From the NCBI RefSeq assembly GCF_018100785.1, contig NZ_JAGJEC010000002.1:186001-250000 (forward strand): a DNA stretch of 64,000 nt, read 5' to 3'. Source of the stretch: Maribacter sp. MMG018. Lineage in GTDB: Bacteria; Bacteroidota; Bacteroidia; Flavobacteriales; Flavobacteriaceae. Below are positions 37,245-46,422 of this stretch, one piece after another; position 1 is the first letter of the stretch; the number at the start of each line of letters is the position of its first letter. The position numbers and the translations under genes are program-made. The notes beneath the pieces were generated by a model that was not told the origin of the DNA, did not search any database, and worked only from the letters and a program-made list of their open reading frames with translations.

Positions 37245-39926
37245 ATGCAAACAAATCAATTGGATACAACAAAATTATTTTTGTACATATTTTGCTTGTT
37301 ACTTTCATTAACTATTAGTGCACAAACAAAAATTACTGGTCAAATTACCGATGATGAAGGAAATTTGATTGACATGGCTAGCGTTACCCTTTTGTGTCAA
37401 ACGAATGATTCAATAGTCGATTTTACCCATTCAAAAAACGGGTTTTACGAATTGGAAACATCAATCATGGGTAGATTAAGATTAAGATTCTATCGTTTGG
37501 GGTATACAAAAGAAACAGTTGTGATTAACATTACCAATAACACCGATCAAATAACTAATAATGCGATTTTATATCAAAAGCCTCTTGAATTGGATGAAGT
37601 GATTGTCCAAGGTAATAACAAGCCATTTTCGGAAAGAAAAGATACTCTTAGGTTTAAAACAAAATATTATCTTAACGGAACCGAAAATAATATTGCGGAT
37701 TTACTTCAAAAAATACCGGGTTTGCAAATTGATAATGAAGGTACAATCAAAGTAGGAAATCAGGAAATCGAGAAATTAATGGTGGATGGCGATGACCTAT
37801 TTGAGAGAGGTTATAAAATACTTTCCAAAAATATGCCTGCCTACCCAATTGAGGAAGTTGAGATTTTAAAAAACTATTCAAACAACCGCCTTTTAAAAGG
37901 CGTTGAAGAAAGCGACAAAGTGGCTTTAAACCTAAAATTAATCGAAAAATCAAAACGCATTTGGTTCGGTAATATTGAAACTAGTTTAGGAAACGACAAT
38001 TTTTATCAAGTTAAAGGAAACTTGATGAACTTTGGCAAAAAGAACAAATACTACTTTTTGACCAATCTCAACAATATAAGCTACGATGCTACTGGCGACA
38101 TTGAAAATTTAGTAAGACCATTTAGAATTAATGAGCCAGCAAGCATAGGCGACAATCAAAACGTCAATTCTATTTTGAATCTATTACCAAACCAACTTAA
38201 TTTTAAACGGAGTAGAACCAATTTCAACAAGGCAGAACTGGTCTCGCTCAACGCTATCTTCAACCCAACGGAAAAACTGAAAATAAAAACGCTTGGCTTT
38301 TTTAATTGGGACGAGACCGATTTTTATAGAAACAGCATGGAGGTTGTAGATGTCAATGGAACAAGTTTTACCAATAATGAAGATTATGAATTACGTAACA
38401 AAAAAAGAATGGCTTTTGGTAAGCTAGATGTTATCTACAACATCTCTAAAACCAAAATGCTAGAAGCCACAACAAAATATAACAATGGCGATTTTAACGA
38501 TGGCTCTAACTTAGTGTTCAATGGCAATTCTACCATTGAAAATTTACAGCACCAAAACACGCTTTTTGACCAGAAGATAAGCTACACCAATAAATTTAAA
38601 GATAAAAAGGTTTTTTTATTGACTGGGCGATTCATTGATGAACAAACACCTCAAAACTATCGTTTAAATCAATTCTTTTACCAAGATTTGTTTCCCGATA
38701 GTGAAAATGCAAACAATGTTACGCAATTGAGCGAGAACCAAATGCAGTTTGCGGGCATCAATGCCCACTTACTGGACCGTAAGAAAAATGGGGACTTGTT
38801 GGAACTTCAATTAGGAAATGAATATAGAAGGGATGAATTATCCACTACGTTTTCATTATTGGAAGATGAAACTCTTTTAGAACGGCCCAACGGTTACCAA
38901 AATGAAACTAATTATCAAGTAAACGACTTATATTTCAAAAGCAAATACCGTTTAAAAATCAAAGACTTAGGGCTTACGGGAAAGTTGGGTTTTCATCAAC
39001 TCTTCAACCAATTAAAGGACAATCAAATCTCGTCCAATCAAAATCCATTCTTTATCAACCCTAGTATAGGGCTTGACTGGGAAATAAACGAAAAGAACAA
39101 AATTATCACTTCCTATTCCTATAACACTACCAATGCAAAAATTCAGGATGTTTACAGCGATTTTGTGTTAACGGGATTTCGCTCGTTTTCAAAAGGTACG
39201 GGTGGTTTTAATCAACTTGATGCTTCAAGTTTATTCTTTAATTATCAATTGGGAAATTGGAGCGATAGGTTTTTTGCCAACACATTTATAGTTTACAGCA
39301 AAAACCACGATTTCTTCTCTACCAACACCTTGATTGCGCAAAACTACGCCCAAGCAGAAAAAATTCTGATCGAAGACCGTGAATTCGTTAACATCAATTC
39401 AAAACTCGATTACTATTTTAAGTTTATATCCTCAAATCTAAAATTGGATGTAGGCTATGCGCAAAGCGAATTTAAGAATATCGTAAATAGTTCTGACTTT
39501 CGTATAGTCACATCCAAAAATTACAATTATGGATTGGAAATGCGCTCTGGGTTTAAAGGTATCTTTAACTACCATATAGGCACAAAATGGACAACCACAG
39601 AAATAGAAACGACCATAAATAATTCTTTTACCGACAACATTAGCTTTTTGGACTTGTCTTTCGTTTTCAATAAAAAGTTTGATGTTCAAGTACAGTCAGA
39701 ACGTTACTATTTTGGCAATTTACAAGCCGATAATACTTATTATTTTTTGGACTTTGATGCTAAATATAAACTCATTGAGAACAAACTGACTTTAGGGCTT
39801 ACAGGTAAAAACCTCTTCAATACCGAAAGGTTCAGAAACTTTTCGGTCAGCGATATTGGAACATCAACGACAGAATATAGATTGTTGCCAAGGTTTGTAC
39901 TTGTAAAAATGGAATACAGATTTTGA
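37245..39926 (+). CDS. TonB-dependent-receptor-like outer-membrane barrel with carboxypeptidase-regulatory-like N-domain
   Basis: An 893-residue outer-membrane protein. The signal peptide (to ISAQT, about 27) is followed by a carboxypeptidase-regulatory-like domain (about 30-105) and a degenerate TonB plug (LLQKIPGLQIDNEGTIKVGNQ) ahead of a long barrel. It has no SusD partner, and the usual SusC plug motifs are missing, so it is not a SusC. It is one of the GLPGLI-associated barrels, whose cargo is unknown; siderophore, peptide or metal uptake are all possible. The final strand ends in YRF, the expected aromatic terminus of a barrel. Confidence 0.85.
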   Translation: MQTNQLDTTKLFLYIFCLLLSLTISAQTKITGQITDDEGNLIDMASVTLLCQTNDSIVDFTHSKNGFYELETSIMGRLRLRFYRLGYTKETVVINITNNTDQITNNAILYQKPLELDEVIVQGNNKPFSERKDTLRFKTKYYLNGTENNIADLLQKIPGLQIDNEGTIKVGNQEIEKLMVDGDDLFERGYKILSKNMPAYPIEEVEILKNYSNNRLLKGVEESDKVALNLKLIEKSKRIWFGNIETSLGNDNFYQVKGNLMNFGKKNKYYFLTNLNNISYDATGDIENLVRPFRINEPASIGDNQNVNSILNLLPNQLNFKRSRTNFNKAELVSLNAIFNPTEKLKIKTLGFFNWDETDFYRNSMEVVDVNGTSFTNNEDYELRNKKRMAFGKLDVIYNISKTKMLEATTKYNNGDFNDGSNLVFNGNSTIENLQHQNTLFDQKISYTNKFKDKKVFLLTGRFIDEQTPQNYRLNQFFYQDLFPDSENANNVTQLSENQMQFAGINAHLLDRKKNGDLLELQLGNEYRRDELSTTFSLLEDETLLERPNGYQNETNYQVNDLYFKSKYRLKIKDLGLTGKLGFHQLFNQLKDNQISSNQNPFFINPSIGLDWEINEKNKIITSYSYNTTNAKIQDVYSDFVLTGFRSFSKGTGGFNQLDASSLFFNYQLGNWSDRFFANTFIVYSKNHDFFSTNTLIAQNYAQAEKILIEDREFVNINSKLDYYFKFISSNLKLDVGYAQSEFKNIVNSSDFRIVTSKNYNYGLEMRSGFKGIFNYHIGTKWTTTEIETTINNSFTDNISFLDLSFVFNKKFDVQVQSERYYFGNLQADNTYYFLDFDAKYKLIENKLTLGLTGKNLFNTERFRNFSVSDIGTSTTEYRLLPRFVLVKMEYRF

Positions 39927-39943
39927 TATGGGAATAGAAAAAA

Positions 39944-40288
39944 ATGTATTTTAATAATTTGTATGTCAATAAGTTATGTTTGATTAAAACGAGTATAGAT
40001 GAAAAGAATAGAATTCAATATACCTATGGTTATATCCTTTTAATACTCATATACGTATTTGTTGTAGGTATGATTATAGCAAAAGACACGGAGGTGAAAG
40101 GTGAAATATTGAGCATACTTCATTTTATGGCCAACGATGTATATGCCATTATTCTTGGGGTATTATTTATTTATCCGGTGCCTTTGTTAATTCTTTCGTG
40201 CATTAGAAAAAGAAAGGATTTGATCAAGGGACTATCTGTCGCAACATTGATCAGCATTTTACTCACAATCACAATAGCCATTTCTTGA
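39944..40288 (+). CDS. Small membrane protein of unknown function
   Basis: A 114-residue protein with three hydrophobic helices (about 29-47, 65-85, 95-113) and a basic loop (RKRKDLIKG). It is 17 bp after the barrel gene and could be translated with it. No family is recognised. The AT-rich style matches the block upstream. Confidence 0.62.
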   Translation: MYFNNLYVNKLCLIKTSIDEKNRIQYTYGYILLILIYVFVVGMIIAKDTEVKGEILSILHFMANDVYAIILGVLFIYPVPLLILSCIRKRKDLIKGLSVATLISILLTITIAIS

Positions 40289-40397
40289 TGGGGAGAACTG
40301 TGCTATTTTAATATGATAGTACCATAGGCAATGGCCGTTCATGTATAATAAAGAGTATTGGTAGGTTACTTTGGTATTGGCCGGTTCACTTGTGGAC

Positions 40398-40438
40398 AAA
40401 AAAAAAGCAGCGACATTTTTGGTATCGCTACTTTTTTT
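40398..40438. terminator. Bidirectional terminator between the barrel operon and dps copy 2
   Basis: AGCAGCGA (40406-40413) and TCGCTACT (40425-40432), one wobble pair, are flanked by a run of A on the left and of T on the right, so it can stop transcription from both sides. Confidence 0.8.
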
Positions 40439-40461
40439 GATTTTTAATGTATTGTTACCCC

Positions 40462-40938
40462 TTATTGCAAAACGGAAGTAAGCATCCAGATGAGTTTTTC
40501 TTGTTTGCCGATCAGGTCGCTCATTAAAGAAGCCGTACCCTCATCGTTATTTTCGCCTGAAATTTCCAGTACGGTACGTTCGTGATCTAATAATACATTT
40601 AAGTTTTCTACGATCAATTGAACACCAGTTTTACCGTCAGCTACATCCTTAACGGTCATAATGGTCTTGTTTTCAAGATAATCCTCAAAAGTGTGCAACG
40701 GAGTTAACCCTAAAGAGAGAATACGTTCTGCGATTTCATCCACCATTTCACCGGCATCTGTATAAAGCTCTTCATATTTTTCGTGCAACATAAAAAAATT
40801 GCTTCCCTTAACGTTCCAGTGCAACCCTCTAAGGTTCATGTAATAGACCTGATAATCGGCCAAAAGAAGATTAAGCTTGTTGGTAATATCTATTTTATAT
40901 GTTTGATCTAACCCGACTTGTAATGTTGTAGTTTCCAT
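40462..40938 (-). CDS. dps: Dps-family DNA-protection/ferritin-like protein (copy 2)
   Basis: A 158-residue Dps. The ferroxidase signature is intact: LHWNVKG, His in FMLHEKYEELY, and Asp/Glu in MVDEIAERILSLG. It differs clearly from copy 1 at 19881-20357 (C-terminal region VENLNVLLDHERTV...LIGKQEKLIWMLTS), so it is an old paralogue. It is a single-gene unit with its own dyad promoter (see 40964-41007). Two Dps proteins with different promoter dyads suggest different signals, for example peroxide and oxygen limitation, but this is inference. Confidence 0.93.
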   Translation of the reverse strand: METTTLQVGLDQTYKIDITNKLNLLLADYQVYYMNLRGLHWNVKGSNFFMLHEKYEELYTDAGEMVDEIAERILSLGLTPLHTFEDYLENKTIMTVKDVADGKTGVQLIVENLNVLLDHERTVLEISGENNDEGTASLMSDLIGKQEKLIWMLTSVLQ

Positions 40939-40963
40939 AATGTATGTGTTTAATTTTGTTCTG

Positions 40964-41007
40964 TAAAATTATTAAATAGCTCCCCACGGGACGGTAACAT
41001 GTGTTAC
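40964..41007 (-). promoter_or_regulatory. Dyad-controlled promoter of dps copy 2
   Basis: On the minus strand the dyad GTAAC-N4-GTTAC (40994-41007) lies upstream of TAATTTTA (40971-40964), a 7/8 match to TAnnTTTG. Dyad centre to first T is 29.5 bp, the same spacing as stress-island promoters P1 and P2. An overlapping dyad TGTGT-T-ACACA is at 41000-41010. The predicted leader is about 20 nt. Confidence 0.62.
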
Positions 41008-41010
41008 ACA

Positions 41011-41496
41011 GTCCATTGATTTTATCTATTTTGATATTAGTAAAATCGAAGAGGGTTTTTTTAGCTTTTCTTCTTGGTTGTATAATTTGTTTCAACTAAT
41101 AATACCCTCCTTAACTTACTTTAAGAAGCAGGGGGGATTTGTGGGCTATACCAACGTCTGGCATACAATGAAGGACAAAAACAGGACATGTAAAGCCTTA
41201 AAGACCAAAATAAAAGAGAATTTTTAGCATATAATGTCATATCTTTCGGACCCTCCCCCGAAACTGTTGGTATTCATATATGTTTTTTTGTGCTTGTTTC
41301 AAGGGCGGATTGTCTTTAAAAGTATTTAAGGGAATCCTTGGGTAGGCTATGGTCTTGAATGGGTGCGTAAAGCGTGAGGAAGTAAACTATAACCGATATG
41401 ATAAAATAGTATAAACTACATTTTTGTAGGGTTTTGCCTACTTAAATAGGTATTTAACAACTAAATATATATTAAACAGGTAAGAACATTTAATTT
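41011..41496 (+). other. Intergenic region before the TPR histidine kinase
   Basis: About 490 bp with no gene recognised. The last 100 bp is AT-rich and presumably holds the kinase promoter, but no clear TTG-N-TAnnTTTG pair was seen. Confidence 0.45.
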
Positions 41497-43596
41497 GTGG
41501 AAAAGATTACGGATATCCTTAAATTAACAGTGAGTCGATTTTTTAGTATCAAAAAGACAAAATACCTAGAACCATTATTAATGGCCATGGGCCTATTTTT
41601 GTTCAATCTTACTTCTTTACCTGCCCAAAAAACGGAGCAAAAAGATTTATCAGTAAAACTTAAAGAATTAAAACAGCGTCCGAATTTTGAAAAGGATACC
41701 CTATATATAGACCTGCTTTTTGATATAGGCCGAGAAATTTGTTATTACGACCAAGATAGCTTGTTAAAGCTGTCTAAGGAGACCATTAAGCTCAGCAAAG
41801 CCATAGATTATAAGAAGGGGGAGGCAAAAGGCCTTATTAATTTGGGCAGTTATTTTTCCGATACCGGTAAACAAGAGGAAGCCATAACGCATTTTAAAGA
41901 AGCACTTTCCATATCTGAAAGTATTGGAGATTATGAGATACTGTTACGGGCCAAAAACTTTTTGGCCATAGAGTATGAATATGACGAACAGTATGCCAAG
42001 GCGATCAAGCAGTATTTGGATGGCATTGAAATAGCGAAACAACACCAATTAGATACGTGGCTGTCCACTTTTTATGTAAATACCTCTAACCACTACCACG
42101 AACAAAAAGAGTATGAGCAGGCCATTCATTTTTTGACCAAGGCCAAAGAGCTGAACGTAAAGGCAGGTAACGATAAAGTGACAGCGGTTACATTGGCCAA
42201 TCTGGTTTCCGCTTATATAGAACAGGGCGATTTAAAAAAGGCTTCGGAAAATATAGGGGAGAGTATTCGGTTATTGGAGCAATTGGGATTGCGCGAATGG
42301 TTGACATATGCTTATGAGCTTAAAGCGAATATCTACTTAAAAAAAGAGCAGTACGGGTCGGCGCTTTCTTGGTTTAAGAAAAGTGAGAAGATTCATGACA
42401 GTATTGCTCAAATAAGGTATAAGATACCTTTGTTCAACGATATGGCCAGAACGTATCTGGGACTTAGGGACTATGAAAAATCAGAGACCTATGCCTTAAA
42501 AGCATTGGAGTTTGCCAAAGAATTGGACAATATAGAAGGAAAGGCAAAAAGTATAAAAATACTTTACGACATTAAAAAGGAGACCGAAGACCCCATACAG
42601 GCATTGGCGTACCTAGAAGCATATAAGCGCGTAGAGGATACCTTAAACAAAACAAAGAATGAAAAAGAGCTACGGATATTAAAGTCCAAGCTGGAATTTG
42701 ATCAAGAGAAAGAAAGATATTTGGTAGAAAATGAAAAAAAGGTAACCAAACAAAAAGCATATTTCTATGGGGCCCTTTTTATTATCTTAACGTTCGGTAT
42801 CATCATTTTTATACTTAGAAGAAACAATAAGGTCCAAGATCAATTAAACCAAAGATTAAAAACACAAAAGAGAGAATTACAAAGAAAAGAGAAGGACCTA
42901 AGAGCATCAAATAATACTAAAAGTAGGCTGTTCTCTATTATAGCCCATGATTTAAGAGGACCTATCAATTCTTTTAAGACCTTGTTCGACCTAATAGGGA
43001 CCGGAGAAATAGACAAAGAAGAATTTATGGGATTCATGCCCAAGATCAGGGACGATATAAATAGTATAGCCTTTACCTTGAACAATCTTCTTTCTTGGGG
43101 GCAAACACAAATGAACGGAATGGTTACCAGACCTCAAATGACGAATTTACGGGGGTTGGTAAACGAAAATATAGATTTGCTCTCCGATATTGCGGAACAA
43201 AAATCGATTGCATTATATAATGAAGTGGACGAGTCTATACGGGTTTGGTGTGATTCGAACCAAATAGATATAGTCATCAGAAATTTGATGAGCAATGCCA
43301 TTAAGTTTACATCCAAACACGGATCTGTTACCATAGGATCCAATGAAAAAGAAGATGTTTGGGAAATTTATGTCAAGGATACGGGCATAGGTATGAGCCA
43401 AGATGCTATGGCAAAAATATTTGATGCCCAAGAGACTTTCTCCACTTTTGGTACCAACCATGAAAAAGGCACTGGTATTGGTTTGGTGTTATGCAAGGAA
43501 ATGGTGGAGAAAAACGATGGTGCCATATGGGTAGAAAGTACCTTAAACGAGGGTAGTTGTTTCTATTTCTCTATTCCGAAGGTAGGTCTTGCCTAA
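41497..43596 (+). CDS. TPR-containing sensor histidine kinase
   Basis: A 699-residue kinase. A signal-like segment (about 26-43, to LPAQ) is followed by several tetratricopeptide repeats (about 90-360), a coiled coil, one membrane helix (about 421-441, FYGALFIILTFGIIIFIL) and a HisKA/HATPase core: phospho-acceptor His484 (IIAHDLRGP), N box NLMSNAIKFT, G1 DTGIGM and G2 GTGIGL. The start is GTG at 41497; an in-frame ATG at 41581 would give a shorter signal. No receiver or DNA-binding partner is adjacent, so it is an orphan kinase, possibly linked to the atypical response regulator at 48.8 kb. The TPR sensor part lies in the periplasm if the signal is cleaved. Confidence 0.9.
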   Translation: MEKITDILKLTVSRFFSIKKTKYLEPLLMAMGLFLFNLTSLPAQKTEQKDLSVKLKELKQRPNFEKDTLYIDLLFDIGREICYYDQDSLLKLSKETIKLSKAIDYKKGEAKGLINLGSYFSDTGKQEEAITHFKEALSISESIGDYEILLRAKNFLAIEYEYDEQYAKAIKQYLDGIEIAKQHQLDTWLSTFYVNTSNHYHEQKEYEQAIHFLTKAKELNVKAGNDKVTAVTLANLVSAYIEQGDLKKASENIGESIRLLEQLGLREWLTYAYELKANIYLKKEQYGSALSWFKKSEKIHDSIAQIRYKIPLFNDMARTYLGLRDYEKSETYALKALEFAKELDNIEGKAKSIKILYDIKKETEDPIQALAYLEAYKRVEDTLNKTKNEKELRILKSKLEFDQEKERYLVENEKKVTKQKAYFYGALFIILTFGIIIFILRRNNKVQDQLNQRLKTQKRELQRKEKDLRASNNTKSRLFSIIAHDLRGPINSFKTLFDLIGTGEIDKEEFMGFMPKIRDDINSIAFTLNNLLSWGQTQMNGMVTRPQMTNLRGLVNENIDLLSDIAEQKSIALYNEVDESIRVWCDSNQIDIVIRNLMSNAIKFTSKHGSVTIGSNEKEDVWEIYVKDTGIGMSQDAMAKIFDAQETFSTFGTNHEKGTGIGLVLCKEMVEKNDGAIWVESTLNEGSCFYFSIPKVGLA

Positions 43597-43729
43597 GAAG
43601 GGAATGCATTTTTCAATATTTAAATTTTTCATAACAAACCAAATAAACGGGGAAAAGGGAAGGCGTACTTTTACATTAACCCTAAATTTGCAGAAATTTT
43701 AGTGACTGCGGTCCGTCTTAAACTTTCTT

Positions 43730-44560
43730 TTGAAAAAAGCCATCCTCTTTATGACAATCAGTACGTTCTCGTTCACCTTAATGAATGCGTTCGTAAAGTA
43801 TCTAAATCATTTTCCCACCTTTGAGATAGTCTTTTTTAGATCTATTGGCTCTCTGGTGCTGGCATCTAGCTATATTTTTATAAAGGGCATACCTATATTG
43901 GGGCATAACAGAAAATTGATGTTGTTGAGGTCTTTAGTAGGCCTAACGGCAATGAGCCTGTTTTTTATGTCCTTAAAATACTTATCGGTGGGTACGGCGG
44001 TTTCTTTGCGCTACATAGCGCCCATATTTGCAACTTTGTTCGCCGTAGTTTTATTAAAGGAAAGATTAAGGGCGGTACAGTGGTTATTGTTCATTATTGC
44101 CTTTTGCGGTGTGTTGGTAATCAAGGGTTTTGATAGTACCATAAATACCACAGGTTTATTATTGGCTCTTACGGCCTCTGTATTTAGCGGAATGGTATAT
44201 GTGATCTTGAGAAGGATAGGGAAGGGGGATCACCCCATGGTGGTCGTCAATTACTTTATGTTTACGGGTACGGTAATTGCCGGGCTGTTAAGTATAAGCA
44301 GTTTTGAGATGCCCAGGGGCAATGATTGGTTTTTTCTGTTGAGTTTGGGGGTTTTTGGTTTTTTTGGTCAAATATTTATGACAAAGGCCTTTCAAACGGC
44401 AAAGACCACGGTGGTGGCACCATTAAAGTATATAGAAGTTATTTTTACGATTTCTTTAGGGGTCTTCTGGTTCGGTGATGTATATACTATTTGGAGCCTA
44501 TTAGGTATTTCCATGATTATATTGGCACTTAGTGCCAATGTTTTAATCGGAAAAAGGTAA
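43730..44560 (+). CDS. EamA/DMT-family membrane transporter
   Basis: A 276-residue protein with about nine to ten membrane helices arranged as two EamA repeats (FKSIG-type first half and FGFFGQIFMTKAFQTAKTTVV second half). The family exports metabolites or amino-acid-like compounds; the substrate is not visible. The start is the TTG at 43730 (TTG-AAA-AAA); an ATG at 43751 would remove a Lys-Lys N-terminus. It is a single gene. Confidence 0.86.
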   Translation: MKKAILFMTISTFSFTLMNAFVKYLNHFPTFEIVFFRSIGSLVLASSYIFIKGIPILGHNRKLMLLRSLVGLTAMSLFFMSLKYLSVGTAVSLRYIAPIFATLFAVVLLKERLRAVQWLLFIIAFCGVLVIKGFDSTINTTGLLLALTASVFSGMVYVILRRIGKGDHPMVVVNYFMFTGTVIAGLLSISSFEMPRGNDWFFLLSLGVFGFFGQIFMTKAFQTAKTTVVAPLKYIEVIFTISLGVFWFGDVYTIWSLLGISMIILALSANVLIGKR

Positions 44561-44564
44561 GTTG

Positions 44565-44759
44565 TTAAGTACCTACTCTTGTTTCGGCAATACTATTGTT
44601 AATATTATGGATAGAGTTAAGAACGGCGGTTGTAATTTCTTCTTCTATAGCGTCGTAATACTCAAAAAACAGTATGGTAAGTGCCAGTACCATGGCTATC
44701 ATTAATAGATCTGATAAAAATTGCGTGTCTACCTTTGGTGTTGAAGTGTTCATTTTCAT
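44565..44759 (-). CDS. Possible small single-pass membrane protein
   Basis: A 64-residue frame from the ATG at 44759 with one strong hydrophobic helix (LLMIAMVLALTILFF) followed by an acidic amphipathic stretch. It is convergent with the EamA gene (stop to stop 4 bp). An alternative start at 44792 adds 11 residues. No family is recognised; the hydrophobic pattern makes it more likely real than chance. Confidence 0.48.
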   Translation of the reverse strand: MKMNTSTPKVDTQFLSDLLMIAMVLALTILFFEYYDAIEEEITTAVLNSIHNINNSIAETRVGT

Positions 44760-45012
44760 AACTAATTGGTTTACAATAGGAAGATAATACAATATTTAAA
44801 ATTTAACAAATAATTAAGAAAACTTCCATGAGAGTCGGTGTAACCATGTTTACTAGGTATGTGGTTTTTGTCTAAGTAGCTCTGAATCAGAAAATAATTT
44901 TAAAATTTTAACATAAAAATTGAAAAAAATCTAAAAACCTATGAATTTTTGTTAAGTATTTGTTGGTCGTCTTTTAAGATCTTTGACATGTTAACCCCAA
45001 AATCATGTAATC

Positions 45013-46275
45013 ATGAGAAATATCTTAATTTACAAAATGGCTTTAGGGTGCGTCATCTCGCTAACCTGCACTGCCATGACCGCCCAGACAGCATTTGTTT
45101 CTTCAAACGAAGCGTATCGTTTGAACGAAACGGAAAAAAGACTTCAAAACTATGAAGAGCTAAAATCCTTAGGTTATACCGAAAAGGAAATCTATGAAGA
45201 TTTAGGAAACGCACACTTTTTATCGCGTAATTATGAGAGTGCATTGTATTGGTATGATAAATTGACCAATATAAGCGAAGATGGAACTTTAGAGCCGTCG
45301 TATCAAAAAAGGTACGAACATGCACTTTCCAAATTAGGTAAATCTGCCTCTGACATAAAAGAGGATGATGAAAACTGGACCGAGTTGGTAAAGGCTGATT
45401 ATCATATGACAGATGCCTCTTCAAAAAAGATGGCAAGAAGAACATCTTTTAGAGACAATTTTAAACCGTTGCACTTTAACACCGAAACAAGAACGGCATC
45501 TTTGGGAAACGTAATGCCCTATAGGGCCAACAGCGATAATTTTCTTAAAGATGATGAATTTAAGTACGAAAGTCCCATTGTGGTTACTCCAGATGGCAAT
45601 ACCGCCTATTTTAGCAAGGTGGTAATGGAGAAGCCTACTACCGGTATTTTTTCGAAAAAGGAAAAGCAACACCGCATCTTTAGGGCAGACAAGGTAAATG
45701 GGGAGTGGAAAAGTATAAAAGAGCTTCCCTTATGCCCTAAAGGGTATTCTGCCATGCATCCAGCCATTTCAGAAGATGGCTCCAGACTGTTCTTTGCTTC
45801 CAACATGCCAGGTTCTTTTGGAAAATACGATATCTACGTAACAGACATTAAAAAAGGAGGTATGGTAGGTATTGCAAAAAACTTGGGCCAGAAAGTAAAT
45901 ACAGAAAAAAACGATATGTTTCCCAAAGTAGTAGAGGGCAATACCCTGGTTTTTTCATCTGAAGGACATAAAGGTTACGGAGGTATGGATATATATATGG
46001 TACAGGTAGAAAAGAGAAAAGTAGGCCTGGCCATGAACTTGGGAAGCCCGATCAATAGCCCTAGCGATGATTTTTCAATTCAGTTGACCAATGATCAAGG
46101 AATGGGCTATGTAATGTCCAATAGGGGAAATGGTAAAAAGACCGCCCATAAAGTAGCGTTCTCCTACATTGGAAAAAAAGATTTTAATCACACAAAAGAC
46201 TACCAGTTAATGGAAGCCTTGAACACAGAAAGCCAATTACAATATTCTTCTTCGGTATTTGAAGATGAGAAATGA
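45013..46275 (+). CDS. PorE-like exported protein with TPR and PD40 (WD40-like) propeller, no OmpA domain
   Basis: A 420-residue exported protein (signal peptide to about residue 23, AMTAQ). An N-terminal TPR-like region (about 38-110) precedes PD40-type repeats (about 165-370; AISEDGSRLFFASNMPGSFGKYDIYVT). PorE of the type IX secretion system has TPR, PD40, a CarboxypepD_reg-like domain and a C-terminal OmpA peptidoglycan-binding domain; this protein ends after the propeller and lacks the latter two. It is followed by a PorP/SprF barrel gene 147 bp downstream, so it is likely a T9SS accessory or surface-anchoring pair. The gene order PD40-OmpA/PorP is common next to T9SS adhesins in Flavobacteriaceae. 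Confidence 0.78.
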   Translation: MRNILIYKMALGCVISLTCTAMTAQTAFVSSNEAYRLNETEKRLQNYEELKSLGYTEKEIYEDLGNAHFLSRNYESALYWYDKLTNISEDGTLEPSYQKRYEHALSKLGKSASDIKEDDENWTELVKADYHMTDASSKKMARRTSFRDNFKPLHFNTETRTASLGNVMPYRANSDNFLKDDEFKYESPIVVTPDGNTAYFSKVVMEKPTTGIFSKKEKQHRIFRADKVNGEWKSIKELPLCPKGYSAMHPAISEDGSRLFFASNMPGSFGKYDIYVTDIKKGGMVGIAKNLGQKVNTEKNDMFPKVVEGNTLVFSSEGHKGYGGMDIYMVQVEKRKVGLAMNLGSPINSPSDDFSIQLTNDQGMGYVMSNRGNGKKTAHKVAFSYIGKKDFNHTKDYQLMEALNTESQLQYSSSVFEDEK

Positions 46276-46422
46276 TAATAGGTAATAACCATGTGAAATG
46301 AATTTTTGAAGACAGACCCCTACAAAGGATATCAGTACTGATCCGTCCTACCCAAACAGGTCAAGTTGATATACCCGATCCTTTGCTCGCAAATTTTACT
46401 CGAATATTTAAAATATACTCAA

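Noticed and set aside
40390-40400. DnaA-box-like sequence near dps copy 2
   Set aside because: TGTGGACAA has two mismatches to the DnaA box, and no cluster or oriC features are present.
46366-46422. TTG at 46366 as start of the PorP-SPOR gene
   Set aside because: The 19 added residues are not a signal peptide; the ATG at 46423 gives a regular one.
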